Source of the DNA: Polyangiaceae bacterium
Lineage (GTDB): Bacteria > Myxococcota_A > Polyangia > Polyangiales > Polyangiaceae
Direction of reading: 5' to 3'
Length of the DNA stretch: 64,000 nucleotides
Assembly: GCA_020846005.1 (NCBI GenBank)
Contig: JADLEQ010000007.1
Coordinates: 1-64,000, forward strand
Below, piece after piece: positions 9,401 through 17,100 of the stretch. A model generated the notes under the pieces. It had not been told where the DNA came from. It worked only from the letters and a program-made list of their open reading frames with translations, and ran no database searches. Positions within the stretch are counted from its first letter, which is position 1. Each line of letters opens with the position of its first letter. The position numbers and the translations under genes are program-made.

Positions 9401-10083
9401 AACTCACGCAGACCGGCGATGACGTCACCGTCGAGCTCGACCCGCACCGGCAGCTCGCGCCCCGGCGGCCACACGTCGAGCAGCCCGCCGCGCACGGCGA
9501 AGCTCCCCGGATCCTCGACCACCGGCGCGCGCAGGTATCCGGCCGCCTCCAGCGCGCGGCCGACCTCCCGGGGATCGAGCTCGGTCGCCAGCTGGAGGTG
9601 CCGGCCGGCCGCGCGCACGGTCGCCGGAGGCGGCACCTTGCGAGCGAGCGCGGGCGCCGTCGCCACGAGGTACGACCACGGCTGCCCGGACGCGAGGTGG
9701 AAGAGCGTCGCCGCGCGCGAGAGCTGCGTGCGCCGATCCGGCTGCACCTCCGCGAACACGCTCGTCTCGGCCGTCACGAGCGCGAGCGGCGGCAGCCCGA
9801 TCGCCTCGAGCTGCGGGAGCGGAAGCCCACGGGAGAGCTGCGCGAGATCAGCGGTCGCGCGGCGCGCGCCATCGGCGTCCGCCGTCACGTGTACGACCCG
9901 CCGCCCGCGCCGAACGAGCTCACGGGTGAGCAGCGGCGCGCCCAGCCCCTCGACGGCGACCACGTGCCGCGGTCCCGCGCTCCGGAGCGCGTCGTCCACC
10001 AGCGCTCGTACGTCCGTGGCGCGCCGGTCCGCGCGTAGCTCGAGCGCGGTCGTCACGTCGTCGAGCTCGCTCGGGGCGATCAT
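6484..10083 (-). CDS. mfd: Transcription-repair coupling factor Mfd
   Basis: Mfd displaces RNA polymerase stalled at DNA lesions and recruits UvrA, linking transcription to nucleotide excision repair. The 1199-residue protein has all modules: an N-terminal UvrB-like region, a CarD-type RNA polymerase-interaction domain near residue 530 (LAPGDHVVHVDHGVGRYVGL), and a RecG-like motor with Walker A GDVGFGKT (Lys about 687), the DEEQ box (about 782), SATPIPRTLQMA, and a C-terminal helicase/TRG region (RGRVGRSSERAYCWLL). A C-terminal D7-like domain is present. I start at ATG 10083 (MIAPSEL) rather than upstream because the preceding residues are not Mfd-like. Confidence 0.97.
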   Translation of the reverse strand: MIAPSELDDVTTALELRADRRATDVRALVDDALRSAGPRHVVAVEGLGAPLLTRELVRRGRRVVHVTADADGARRATADLAQLSRGLPLPQLEAIGLPPLALVTAETSVFAEVQPDRRTQLSRAATLFHLASGQPWSYLVATAPALARKVPPPATVRAAGRHLQLATELDPREVGRALEAAGYLRAPVVEDPGSFAVRGGLLDVWPPGRELPVRVELDGDVIAGLREFDPDDQRARDALDGLWLVPAREAFLDEAAAQRARVAVRAICDAIDYPSTRARQLAEDVAEGRNFFGSEAFSPACGPLVSVFEHLGSETCFVVEEAGDAVRALREALAAAREGEEAWRGRPRFALGELYEQEAELEARLTGRVVIAAHRSGIAGTAGTEPLDRLEKLPEDAPALSTTDHATLERAVKAARTERGREAALEPLLRRIHAWREAGLAVAITARTATQAERIAALLAHRGVRAAVAGDPSAARGAELSLVVGPLARGVIAPAEGVAVVTEEEIFGQRAHRAPRRTRSARAVLQDLRALAPGDHVVHVDHGVGRYVGLERRIVGGVSVELIVVEYASGDRLSLPVYRLDQVQKYAGNDASPKLDRLGGSSFAKTKAKVQRRVREMADELLRLYAERGAAEKEPLPAPGDDYATFEATFPFEETRDQAAAIAEVISDLGSRRVMDRLVCGDVGFGKTEVALRAAFLAATAGRQVAVLCPTTVLAQQHFLTFSARLQGWPLKLRSLSRFDSRAEQAETLAGLKDGKVDVVVGTHRLLSKDVHFKRLGLLVVDEEQRFGVTHKERIKQLRRSVDALTLSATPIPRTLQMAVGGLRDMSLITTAPVDRRAIRTVVSRHDDAVVREALERELGRGGQAFFVYNRVEGLYERAARLRELLPNARVGVAHGQLGEAELERTMLDFVSGELDILAATAIIESGLDIPRANTIVIDRADLFGLAQLYQLRGRVGRSSERAYCWLLVPPPGQLTDEARLRIEALERHTELGSGFRIATLDLELRGAGELLGAEQSGFAASVGFDLFCQMLEEATRELRGEPIVHDVDPDLSVDVPALLPEEYVADVGVRLSLYKRFASAADEGEVQDLGAEMEDRFGPAPLEAVKLVELMRLQTELRRLEVLGLDASAKQATFHLRDDTPLDPIEVGKVVARDRERWRLTPDGRLTRRAVEGERWADGIALADRALAELAECVRSPD

Positions 10084-10164
10084 CGGGGCGCGCCCATACC
10101 ACGCGCCGCCCGCACGGCGAGCGGCGGGCGCGGCTCGGGCCGCCACCCCAGCGCGCGACCCGAG

Positions 10165-11082
10165 TCAGAGCTCCTCGGGCGGGAGCCGTTGGACGGCGTA
10201 CGCCAGGTGGTTGGCGGCGTGGAGCCGCCACGGGCCCGAGTCGTGCTCGGCCAGGAACGTCCGGAGCGCGTCGGCCGCCGCGGCCGGGCGACCGAGCTCG
10301 AGCAGGAGCGCGCCACGGGCGAGCAGCACCGGGTAGTCTGGGTCGCGGGACGCCAGCGCGGTGACGTAGCGCAGGCGCAGCGCAGCCCGATCCCGGGCCT
10401 CCAACGCCGCGCCGCGCTCCGGATACCGGAGGAGGACCGAGTAGTGCACCCGCCACTCGTCCACCGTGGGCGCGAAGGCCGGATCGCCCCGCACGCCGGC
10501 GAGCTCCGCCCAGCGTATCCGGAACAGCACGGCTCGCTCCGTCGGGTCGAGGCGGAGCCGGCGATCGGGTCGGACCCAACCGCTCGCGCGTGCCATCGGG
10601 AGCAGATCCCCGCCCAGCTCGTCGAGGTCGGGCTCGGAGACGCCCTGCTCCTCGTAGCGCGTGAGCGCCGCGAGGAAGAGCTCCGTCTGCAGCGCGCGGA
10701 GCGCCAGCAGCGGCGCGTCGCCGTGCGCGGCGCGCGCGCCCTCCACCGCGCGCCGCAGGTCCCGGACGTCGATCGGGTCGACCCCGTCACGCGCGGCGCC
10801 AGCTCCGAGGCGACGGAGGGCCTCTCCGGCCGCCCGGACCTCGAAAGGCAGCGGCGCAGCGCGGGCGCCCTCGGCTCGCGCCCGCTCCCGCGCCGAGAGC
10901 CGGGCGAGCGCGGGCCGATCGGGGAGCGGGAGCGGTGGGCCGTCCGGCGCGACCGGGCGCGGCACGGCGAGGAGCGCGGCGAGCGCGGCGATGCCGACCG
11001 CGAGCGCGCCCGCCTGCCACCCCTCCAGGTGTCGCGCGAGGGCGTGCGGCCGCTTGCGTTCCATGCGCCGAGGATCGATCAT
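10165..11082 (-). CDS. Hypothetical membrane-anchored helical-repeat protein
   Basis: Function unknown. A basic N-terminus (DPRRMERKRPHALARH) precedes one transmembrane helix at about residues 22-42, giving an N-in anchor with a large, mostly alpha-helical outer part rich in Ala, Leu and Arg. The C-terminal third (YPVLLARGALLLELGRPAAAADALRTFL) reads like a TPR-type helical pair. It ends about 80 bases upstream of mfd on the same strand and could share a transcript. ATG 11082 is the first ATG; a GTG at 11106 and an ATG at 11064 are alternatives. Confidence 0.55.
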   Translation of the reverse strand: MIDPRRMERKRPHALARHLEGWQAGALAVGIAALAALLAVPRPVAPDGPPLPLPDRPALARLSARERARAEGARAAPLPFEVRAAGEALRRLGAGAARDGVDPIDVRDLRRAVEGARAAHGDAPLLALRALQTELFLAALTRYEEQGVSEPDLDELGGDLLPMARASGWVRPDRRLRLDPTERAVLFRIRWAELAGVRGDPAFAPTVDEWRVHYSVLLRYPERGAALEARDRAALRLRYVTALASRDPDYPVLLARGALLLELGRPAAAADALRTFLAEHDSGPWRLHAANHLAYAVQRLPPEEL

Positions 11083-11126
11083 GGCCTGAGCGCGCGCCGA
11101 TTGCACCCGCGCGCGCCGGAGCCCCC

Positions 11127-11423
11127 GTGACCGAGAAGCGAGCCCACCCCCGTGTGCCGTGCACCCTCGAGGTCCGCTGCGTCGGGCACGGGATCGACGT
11201 GGTTTGTCAGAGCCGAGACGTGAGCGTGGGCGGGATGTTCCTTCACGCGGAGGGCGCGCCGGCCTTCGGCGTGGAGCTCCGCGTGCGGTTCACTCACAAG
11301 GGGCAGACCCTCGAGGTGCCGGCCGTGGTCCGTTGGGCCGCGCCGGACGGCTTCGGCGTCCAGTTCGGGCTGATGGGGGCCCGGGAGACCCACGCGCTCA
11401 CCGAGCTGATGCGCGGTACCTGA
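11127..11423 (+). CDS. PilZ domain protein
   Basis: This is a single PilZ domain of 98 residues. PilZ domains are commonly cyclic di-GMP receptors: here the RxxxR box (RAHPR, near the N-terminus) and the DxSxGG box (DVSVGGM) are both present, so nucleotide binding is plausible. The rest follows the PilZ barrel, with VVRWAAPDGFGVQFGLMG as the C-terminal strand pair typical of the family. GTG 11127 is chosen because it lies just before the RxxxR motif. It is divergent from the membrane-anchored gene at 10165. The target protein is unknown. Confidence 0.85.
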   Translation: MTEKRAHPRVPCTLEVRCVGHGIDVVCQSRDVSVGGMFLHAEGAPAFGVELRVRFTHKGQTLEVPAVVRWAAPDGFGVQFGLMGARETHALTELMRGT

Positions 11424-11568
11424 GCGCTCGCCGCGGTCCGGCCCGCGCTCGCGTGGCCGGCCCGCGCGCGCGCGGCCGGTGATCCGCCGCGAGGCGCGCT
11501 GGCGGGGCGCCGGGCTTTCCGGGGCGCCGGACTCCTGGTATTGGGCCGGCCCGACAGGAGGCCCATCG

Positions 11569-12153
11569 ATGACGACGATCCCCGACCAGCCCGGTGACTT
11601 CTTCCGCACCTTCATCCCCGAGCGTTTCGCGGCCATGAAGGACTCGCTCGCTGGCAAGTCGAGCAGCGGCAGCATGGCCTTCAAGGTGGGCGACGCCGGG
11701 CAGTGGTCGTTCCGCGTGACGAACGGCGAGCTCAAGATCGAGGAGGGCATGCAGGACGACGTCATCCTGCAGGTGAACGTCTCCGAGGAGGACTTCAAGC
11801 CGCTGTTCGTCCAGGCCGCCCAGATCAGCGGCGACGCCGTGCGCCCGGAGCAGCAGGTGCTCGCGTTCAAGGGCCTCACGGTCGACGAGCAGAAGGCGAA
11901 CCTCGTCCGTGGCATCCAGGGCACGGTCGCCTTCATCGTGCAGGACGGCGCGGCGAGCCGTCGCGTGAGCATCACGCCCGGCAAGGGCACGCCCAAGCTG
12001 GACACCCCGGATTGCCGCCTCGAGTGCGCGATGACCGACTTCCTCGACATGCAGCTCGGCAAGGTGGTGCCGATGCAGCTCGCGATGAGCGGCAAGATCA
12101 AGATCGTGGGCAACGCCCAGATCCCGATGGCGCTCTCGGGCGTTCTCGCCTGA
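11569..12153 (+). CDS. SCP2 sterol-carrier-like domain protein
   Basis: This 194-residue protein resembles SCP2 domains, which bind lipids or other hydrophobic ligands. The segment GSMAFKVGDAGQWSFRV followed by two similar low-complexity strand blocks and the end block MQLGKVVPMQLAMSGKIKIVGN fits the family, in which the GKI.I.G motif is near the C-terminus. There is no signal peptide, so it is cytoplasmic. A strong AGGAGG (11556-11561) sits seven bases before ATG 11569 and decides the start. It lies 35 bases upstream of pyruvate kinase on the same strand; a functional link is not obvious. Confidence 0.7.
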   Translation: MTTIPDQPGDFFRTFIPERFAAMKDSLAGKSSSGSMAFKVGDAGQWSFRVTNGELKIEEGMQDDVILQVNVSEEDFKPLFVQAAQISGDAVRPEQQVLAFKGLTVDEQKANLVRGIQGTVAFIVQDGAASRRVSITPGKGTPKLDTPDCRLECAMTDFLDMQLGKVVPMQLAMSGKIKIVGNAQIPMALSGVLA

Positions 12154-12188
12154 CCACCGCCGGCGCTCCCTCCGGCGCGGAGGCGAAC

Positions 12189-13619
12189 GTGACCGATCCG
12201 GCCGCGCGGCGGGACTTTCGGCACACGAAGATCGTGTGCACGATCGGCCCGGCCAGCTCCGACTACGCCACCCTCGAGGCGATGGCGCGCGCGGGGATGA
12301 ACGTCGCGCGCCTCAACATGTCCCACGGGGACCATGAGTCCCACCTCGAGGTGATCCGCAAGATCAAGGGGTTGAACCGCAAGCTCAACCACCCGATCGC
12401 CATCCTGCTCGATCTGCAGGGTCCCGAGATCCGCACCGGAGAGATCAGCGGGAGCCTTCACCTCGAGGTGGGCGAGACCCTCTGGCTCACCGTGCGGCCG
12501 GAGGACGACCCCGAGCAGAAGAGCGTGCACGTGGCCTACGCCGACCTCGTGAACCAGCTCGAGGTCGGCGATCGGGTGACGGTCGACAACGGCCTGATCA
12601 ACCTGGAGGTGCTCGCGATCGACGCCATCCGCCTCCAGTGCCGGGTGATCGACGGCGGGACGCTCGGCTCGCGGAAGCACGTGAACCTCCCCGGCATCCG
12701 GGTGAACCTGCCGAGCGTCACCGACAAGGATCGCCGGGACATCGAGTTCGGGCTCGAGCACGAGGTCGATTTTATCGCGCTGTCGTTCGTGCGCTCGCCG
12801 GACGACGTGCTCGAGGCCCGCGCGCTGGTCGAGGCGGCCAAGACTCGCACGCTGCTCGTCGCGAAGATCGAGAACCAGGAGGGGGTCGACGAATTCGCGG
12901 CGATCCTGTCCGTCGCGGACGGCATCATGGTCGCGCGGGGCGACCTCGGCGTCGAGGTCGAGATCCGTGAGCTGCCCGTCATCCAGCGCAGGATCGTCCG
13001 GGCGTGCGCCGTGGCCGGCAAGCCCGTCATCGTCGCCACGCACCTGCTCGAGTCGATGATCACGAACCCGATGCCGACGCGCGCGGAGGTCACGGACGTG
13101 GCCAACGCAGTGTACGAGCAGGCGGACGCGCTCATGCTGAGCGGAGAGACGGCCGCTGGGAAGCACCCCGTCCGCTGCGTCCAGGTGATGGATCAGCTCA
13201 TCCGCAGGATCGAGAAGGAGCGCGGCTTCGACTTCCACCTCCAGCGGCAACCCGCCGACTCACGCGAGGAGCTGGCGCGGGCGGCGTGTCGGCTCGCCGA
13301 CTCCATGGGCGCGCGCGCCATCATCGTGATCACGCGACGCGGCCTGTTCGCGCAGCAGGTCGCGAGCTTCCGGCCGGCCTCGGCCATCATCTACGCCTTC
13401 ACGAACATGAGCAGCGTGAGGCGCAAGCTGTGGCTCCTGCGCTCCGTCGTGCCGTTCGTCATCGAGCACTCGCGTGATCCGGAGACGACGCTGATCCACG
13501 CCATGGACCGGCTGCGCGAACGCAATCGTCTACTGCCGGGGGATCCCATCGTCCTGCTCTCTCACGTCGCCGCGGGCCGGGACACCATCACGAGCATCCA
13601 GGTTCGGACGTTCGAGTAG
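12189..13619 (+). CDS. pyk: Pyruvate kinase
   Basis: Catalyses phosphoenolpyruvate plus ADP to pyruvate plus ATP, the last step of glycolysis. The 476-residue protein is full length. It has the N-terminal (KIVCTIGPAS, NMSHG), the K+/Mg2+ and substrate residues around LLDLQGPEIRTG, VAKIENQEGV, the signature MVARGDLGVE (from residue 247), and VATHLLESM. The C-terminal allosteric domain is complete (RAIIVITRRG, VPFVIEH). GTG 12189 follows a purine-rich GCGGAGG. It probably shares a transcript with the SCP2 gene and converges with the gene at 13635 with no room for a distinct terminator. Confidence 0.97.
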   Translation: MTDPAARRDFRHTKIVCTIGPASSDYATLEAMARAGMNVARLNMSHGDHESHLEVIRKIKGLNRKLNHPIAILLDLQGPEIRTGEISGSLHLEVGETLWLTVRPEDDPEQKSVHVAYADLVNQLEVGDRVTVDNGLINLEVLAIDAIRLQCRVIDGGTLGSRKHVNLPGIRVNLPSVTDKDRRDIEFGLEHEVDFIALSFVRSPDDVLEARALVEAAKTRTLLVAKIENQEGVDEFAAILSVADGIMVARGDLGVEVEIRELPVIQRRIVRACAVAGKPVIVATHLLESMITNPMPTRAEVTDVANAVYEQADALMLSGETAAGKHPVRCVQVMDQLIRRIEKERGFDFHLQRQPADSREELARAACRLADSMGARAIIVITRRGLFAQQVASFRPASAIIYAFTNMSSVRRKLWLLRSVVPFVIEHSRDPETTLIHAMDRLRERNRLLPGDPIVLLSHVAAGRDTITSIQVRTFE

Positions 13620-13634
13620 CGCCGGGGCGCGCGC

Positions 13635-13961
13635 TCAATCCAGCTGGTGCACCAGCATCGCGATGGTGCCCGCGATGAAGAGCACGATGAGGACGAGCTT
13701 GCCGCCGTCGCGGCGCGCCTCCGGCACCGAGGTGCGTGTGGACTCGAGCTTCGCGAGCGCGAGCGTGGCGACGGCGGCCAGCCGCTTCTCCGCCGTGGAG
13801 CCGCGGTCACGATCGCCGGCCATCCCGCGGTAGCGCGCCGCGGCCTCGGGGAGCTGGTCTCGCTCGGCGCAGTGCTCGAGGAAGCCGCGGTGTGCGTCGT
13901 CGTCCTCCCACCGGTCGATCACGCGCTTCCACAGCGCCTCGAGGACCGGGTCGACGTTCAC
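13635..13961 (-). CDS. Small C-terminally anchored protein of unknown function
   Basis: Function unknown. This 108-residue protein has a helical, charged N-terminal part (ALWKRVIDRWEDDDAHRGFLEHC) and a single C-terminal transmembrane helix at about residues 88-105 (LVLIVLFIAGTIAML), followed by only a few residues, so it looks like a tail-anchored protein with the bulk in the cytoplasm. Start is GTG 13961. It lies 10 bases downstream of the Cys-repeat gene (13972-14403) and is the last gene of that three-gene operon, so it may anchor or regulate that protein at the membrane. Confidence 0.6.
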   Translation of the reverse strand: MNVDPVLEALWKRVIDRWEDDDAHRGFLEHCAERDQLPEAAARYRGMAGDRDRGSTAEKRLAAVATLALAKLESTRTSVPEARRDGGKLVLIVLFIAGTIAMLVHQLD

Positions 13962-13971
13962 TCGCAGGCCC

Positions 13972-14403
13972 TCAGCGCCCGGGGAGCCGCAGCATGCGGC
14001 GGAGCTCGCCGGTCACCCTGAAGTACTCGTCCCGCGCGAGCGGCTCGTTCAGGACGTGAAAGTCTCGCCCGGCGAGGCCCACGCAGCCGAAGCAGTACGT
14101 ACACCCCGTGAGGCCGGAGCTCCGCACCACGTAGGAGGAGTGAAAACAGCCGTCGCTCCCCTCACAGTGGCTGCACCCGACGAGCCCGCGGCAGTCGACG
14201 CTGTGGAGCGTGTCGAGGCAAGAGTCGCAGCGCACACAGTAGTGACAGCGCACGAGGCCGGTCGAGCTGCGGCAGAACGTCGAATCCGCGCAGCCCGCGC
14301 ACTCCACGCACTCGACGCACCGGACGAGCCCGCCGGCGCTCCGCGCCCGGCGGAGGGCCTCTAGGCGCTCCTCGAACTCGCGCGCGGACGCGACGATCGA
14401 CAT
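13972..14403 (-). CDS. Protein with four 24-residue Cys-rich repeats
   Basis: Function unknown. After a charged helix (residues 1-24) come four 24-residue repeats at 25-48, 49-72, 73-96 and 97-120, each opening with GL(V/T)xCxxC. Cysteines fall on a three-residue spacing: positions 5, 8, 11 and 14 in repeats 1 and 2, three of these in repeats 3 and 4, plus C20 and C23. In total 16 Cys occur in 143 residues. The regular period suggests a solenoid with stacked Cys columns, able to bind zinc, copper or an iron-sulfur centre; this is inference. There is no signal peptide. The 23-residue C-terminus is non-repetitive. I recall similar myxobacterial proteins under a misleading 'CaiB/BaiF' label, which the sequence does not support. 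Confidence 0.75.
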   Translation of the reverse strand: MSIVASAREFEERLEALRRARSAGGLVRCVECVECAGCADSTFCRSSTGLVRCHYCVRCDSCLDTLHSVDCRGLVGCSHCEGSDGCFHSSYVVRSSGLTGCTYCFGCVGLAGRDFHVLNEPLARDEYFRVTGELRRMLRLPGR

Positions 14404-14433
14404 CGCCTCTACGCTACCACGGGCGTCACGGGC

Positions 14434-15009
14434 TCAGGCGCGCAGGGCCCGCCGGAGGGCGGACGCCGCGTGGCGGGTCTCGGCCTCCTCGGCGTACTCC
14501 TCGAGGCGGCGGAGCCGCTGGTCGAGCAGCGGGCGCTTGTGGGGCGGCTCGGCGCCGAGCAGGCGCTCGAGCGCCTCGATCGCGTCGCGGACCACCGACT
14601 CCTCGACGTGCTCGAGGAGCTGGAGCATCACCGGCTGCTCCTCGGGGAGCTCGCCCACCTGAGCGCGGTACTCACGAGCGGCGCGCGTGATCGCGCCCCG
14701 GCCGTCCGCGGCCAGCAGTCGAGCGAGGAGGCGCTCCTGCTCGCGCCGCGCCGCGTCCATCGAGGAGCTCCCCGCGGCCACGATACGCGCCGCCTTCCTC
14801 GGGGGAGGCGCGGGCACCTCCCGCTCGGCGGGCTCGGGAGGTGGCGGCTCGACCCGCGGCTGCGCCGAGGCGGCGACCTGGCGTCGGGCCGGGCGCGCCG
14901 CGCTCGGCGCACCCGGCCGACGCGACAGCACGAGCTCCAGCTCCTTGCGCTCGCTCCCGCGGCCCTTGCGGCCGCGGCGGCGAGCGTCGCGCTCCTTGTC
15001 GGCATCCAT
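14434..15009 (-). CDS. Hypothetical charged protein with helical C-terminus
   Basis: Function unknown. The 191-residue protein starts with a basic segment (DADKERDARRRGRKGRGSERKE), has a Pro/Ala-rich stretch at about 40-75 and a compact helical domain at about 80-191 rich in Leu, Glu and Arg, which contains VMLQLLEHVEESVVRDAIEALERLL. The basic start and absent signal suggest a cytoplasmic, possibly nucleic-acid-associated protein. It is the first gene of the operon that continues into the Cys-repeat gene 30 bases downstream. It is divergent from the lipoprotein gene at 15150. Confidence 0.55.
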   Translation of the reverse strand: MDADKERDARRRGRKGRGSERKELELVLSRRPGAPSAARPARRQVAASAQPRVEPPPPEPAEREVPAPPPRKAARIVAAGSSSMDAARREQERLLARLLAADGRGAITRAAREYRAQVGELPEEQPVMLQLLEHVEESVVRDAIEALERLLGAEPPHKRPLLDQRLRRLEEYAEEAETRHAASALRRALRA

Positions 15010-15149
15010 GCGGTGTCTCGGCGTCCGAGGGGAGGACCCGCGCCCGGTGCTCCTTCCGTGGCAGCAGCCTCCCGAAGGCGCGGCCCCAGCCTACCACGTC
15101 CGCTCCTGGGGTGGGGCCACCCGCGCACGGTCGGTGCTACGCGATCGGG

Positions 15150-15773
15150 GTGCGTCTCGCTGGGCTCGTCGTTCCGATGGTGGCGGCCGCGTGCGCGGGC
15201 CAGGCGCAGGCGCCTGGGCGCCCGCCGAACGGGGCGAGCTCGCCGGAGCGCGCGCCGAGCGAGGTCGCGTTCGGCGAGCAGGGCTGGGGCGAGCGCGCCG
15301 TGCCGAGCCAGGTCGCGCTGGTCCGGCTACCGGACGCGGCCGCGTGGCGCCTCGACGAGCGCGGCACGTTCGCGGAGGCGCGGCACGCCGCCTCGGGCTC
15401 TCGGCTCGTCGTGCGCGCGTGGCGCGCGCCGCGGATCGTCGCGCCCGCTGCCTGCGAGCGGGAGGCGCGGCTCGCGCGTCCCGACCTCCCGCCGTCGGAG
15501 GGCGAGGGCGTGTTCGAGCGGCGCCGCGGCGTCGCGCCGAGCGGGTGGGACGTGGTCGTGACCGCCGGCGCGCGGCCGGCCACGGGCGGCGCGGTGGAGG
15601 GGTGGCTCGTCGCGTCCGCCGCGACCGTCGGGCGCTGCCTCGTCGTCTCGCTCACCACGGTCGCGCGGGGGCCCCGCGCCGAGGCCGCGATCGGGGACCG
15701 CCTCGCGCTCTTCTCGGCCGGCACGATCGACACGCTCGCGGTGCGGACGCCCGAGGACCGCGCCCGGCCCTGA
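15150..15773 (+). CDS. Hypothetical small lipoprotein
   Basis: Unknown function, 207 residues. GTG 15150 opens a short signal with the candidate lipobox VAAACAG, so the protein is probably exported and lipid-anchored. A Pro/Ala/Ser linker (about residues 20-40) leads into a compact mixed domain with two well-separated Cys pairs. I see no known motif. It converges with the M16 peptidase gene. The start is uncertain because the frame is open upstream; homology support is lacking. Confidence 0.5.
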   Translation: MRLAGLVVPMVAAACAGQAQAPGRPPNGASSPERAPSEVAFGEQGWGERAVPSQVALVRLPDAAAWRLDERGTFAEARHAASGSRLVVRAWRAPRIVAPAACEREARLARPDLPPSEGEGVFERRRGVAPSGWDVVVTAGARPATGGAVEGWLVASAATVGRCLVVSLTTVARGPRAEAAIGDRLALFSAGTIDTLAVRTPEDRARP

Positions 15774-15792
15774 GGTGCCCGACGGGCGCGCG

Positions 15793-17100
15793 TCAGAGCC
15801 GCGCGAGCTGCGCGTCGAGGTCGCGGGCGGCGCCGCGCGGCAGGCGCCCGACGGTGAGCAGCGAGGCGCGCGCGCCGTCGAACATCGCCTCCGCCGCGCG
15901 CCGCGCCGACTCTCGCGAGACCGCCTCGAGCTCCGCGAGTCGCTCCGCGGGCGTGCGCGCCGTCCCGAGGAGGCGCGCGAGCGCGAGGTGCTCCGCGATC
16001 TCGGCAGGGTCGTCGAGCGCCTCGGCGAGCTGCCACGCCGCGCGGCGCTTCGCCTTCGTCAGCTCGGCTGCGGTCGGGCCTCGATCTCGCAGGCTCGCCG
16101 CGAGATCGCAGAGCACGGTGACCAGCCGGACCACGCGCTCCGGCGCGGCCTCGCTCACGATCTCGAGCAGGCCGGCGCCCGCGTACGGCTCGTAGACGGC
16201 CGAGATGTCGTAAGCGAGGCCGCGGCGGTCGCAGATCTCGTGGTAGAGCCGCGTCGCCATCCCGTCGTCCAGCACGCGGACGAGCAGCTCCGTGGCCGGC
16301 TCTCGCGCGTCGCCGAGGCCGGGCGCCCGGAACGCGAGGCGAACGTCCGTCTGGCTGCCGGAGTTCGCCACGTGCCGGCGCCGCGCGCCGCGCTGCTCGG
16401 GCGGAGGAGGGATCTCGGGGACGCTACCGGGCGGCAGGCCGGCAAACGCGCGCGCGATGGCGGCGAGCGCCTCCCTCCCCGCGAGCGGGCCCGCCGTCGC
16501 GACGACGGTGGAGCTCGCGACATAGTGGGCGCGGTGGTGCGCGCGCAGCTCCCGGCGGCCAAACCGGTCGAGGTGCTCCGTCGGCCCGGTGATGGATCGC
16601 CCGAGCGGGTGGTCACCGAAGATGAGGCGGCGCGAGAGATCATCCGGGTCGATCAGCTCCCCCGCCTCGTCCACGAGGTCGAGGATCTCGGCGCGGACGA
16701 TCCCGCGCTCCGCCTCCAGCCCGCCGAAGGTCGGGCGCGCGAACACCTCGCCGAGCAGCGCGACGCTCCGCGCGAAGCTCTCCGCCGGGGCGCTCACCGT
16801 CATGCTCCCGTGGTCGGTGTAGGTCGCGGCCTCGAGCGTCGCCCCCCGTGACTCGAAGGCCTCGGCCAGGGCGTGGGCGGTGGGGTACCGGGCGGTACCA
16901 CGGTGGAGCACGTGCTCGAGGAAGTGACTGATCCCGACGAGCGCCTCCGGTTCCCACAGCGGCCCCACCCGCAGGCGCACGTCGACGACCTGGCGGTGAC
17001 GACCCGGGAGCTGCGCGGCGACGGCGCGCACGCCGTTGCGCAGCGTCAGCTCCTCGGGGTGGAGCGCGCCGACGGCGGCGCGAGCGCCGCGGGGGCTCAC
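15793..17100 (-). CDS. M16-family zinc metallopeptidase
   Basis: A 435-residue peptidase of the M16 (pitrilysin/insulinase) family. The inverted zinc motif HxxEH is at His59-Glu62-His63 (ISHFLEH), and a third ligand Glu138 (ERGIVRAEIL) lies 76 residues after Glu62, as expected for active members. The C-terminal half is the usual second, non-catalytic domain. No signal peptide is seen, so a cytoplasmic location is likely. It starts at GTG 17100 and overlaps the stop of the upstream foldase gene (GTGA, 4 bases), so the two are translationally coupled. Many bacteria carry M16 genes in pairs; only one copy is here. Substrate unknown. Confidence 0.85.
   Translation of the reverse strand: MSPRGARAAVGALHPEELTLRNGVRAVAAQLPGRHRQVVDVRLRVGPLWEPEALVGISHFLEHVLHRGTARYPTAHALAEAFESRGATLEAATYTDHGSMTVSAPAESFARSVALLGEVFARPTFGGLEAERGIVRAEILDLVDEAGELIDPDDLSRRLIFGDHPLGRSITGPTEHLDRFGRRELRAHHRAHYVASSTVVATAGPLAGREALAAIARAFAGLPPGSVPEIPPPPEQRGARRRHVANSGSQTDVRLAFRAPGLGDAREPATELLVRVLDDGMATRLYHEICDRRGLAYDISAVYEPYAGAGLLEIVSEAAPERVVRLVTVLCDLAASLRDRGPTAAELTKAKRRAAWQLAEALDDPAEIAEHLALARLLGTARTPAERLAELEAVSRESARRAAEAMFDGARASLLTVGRLPRGAARDLDAQLARL

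Noticed and set aside
7930-10038. A 702-codon plus-strand frame opposite mfd
   Set aside because: It is a frame shadow of the high-GC mfd gene with no domain match.
11079-13250. A 723-codon minus-strand frame opposite SCP2 and pyruvate kinase
   Set aside because: Composition and lack of any domain mark it as a shadow; the plus-strand genes are clear.
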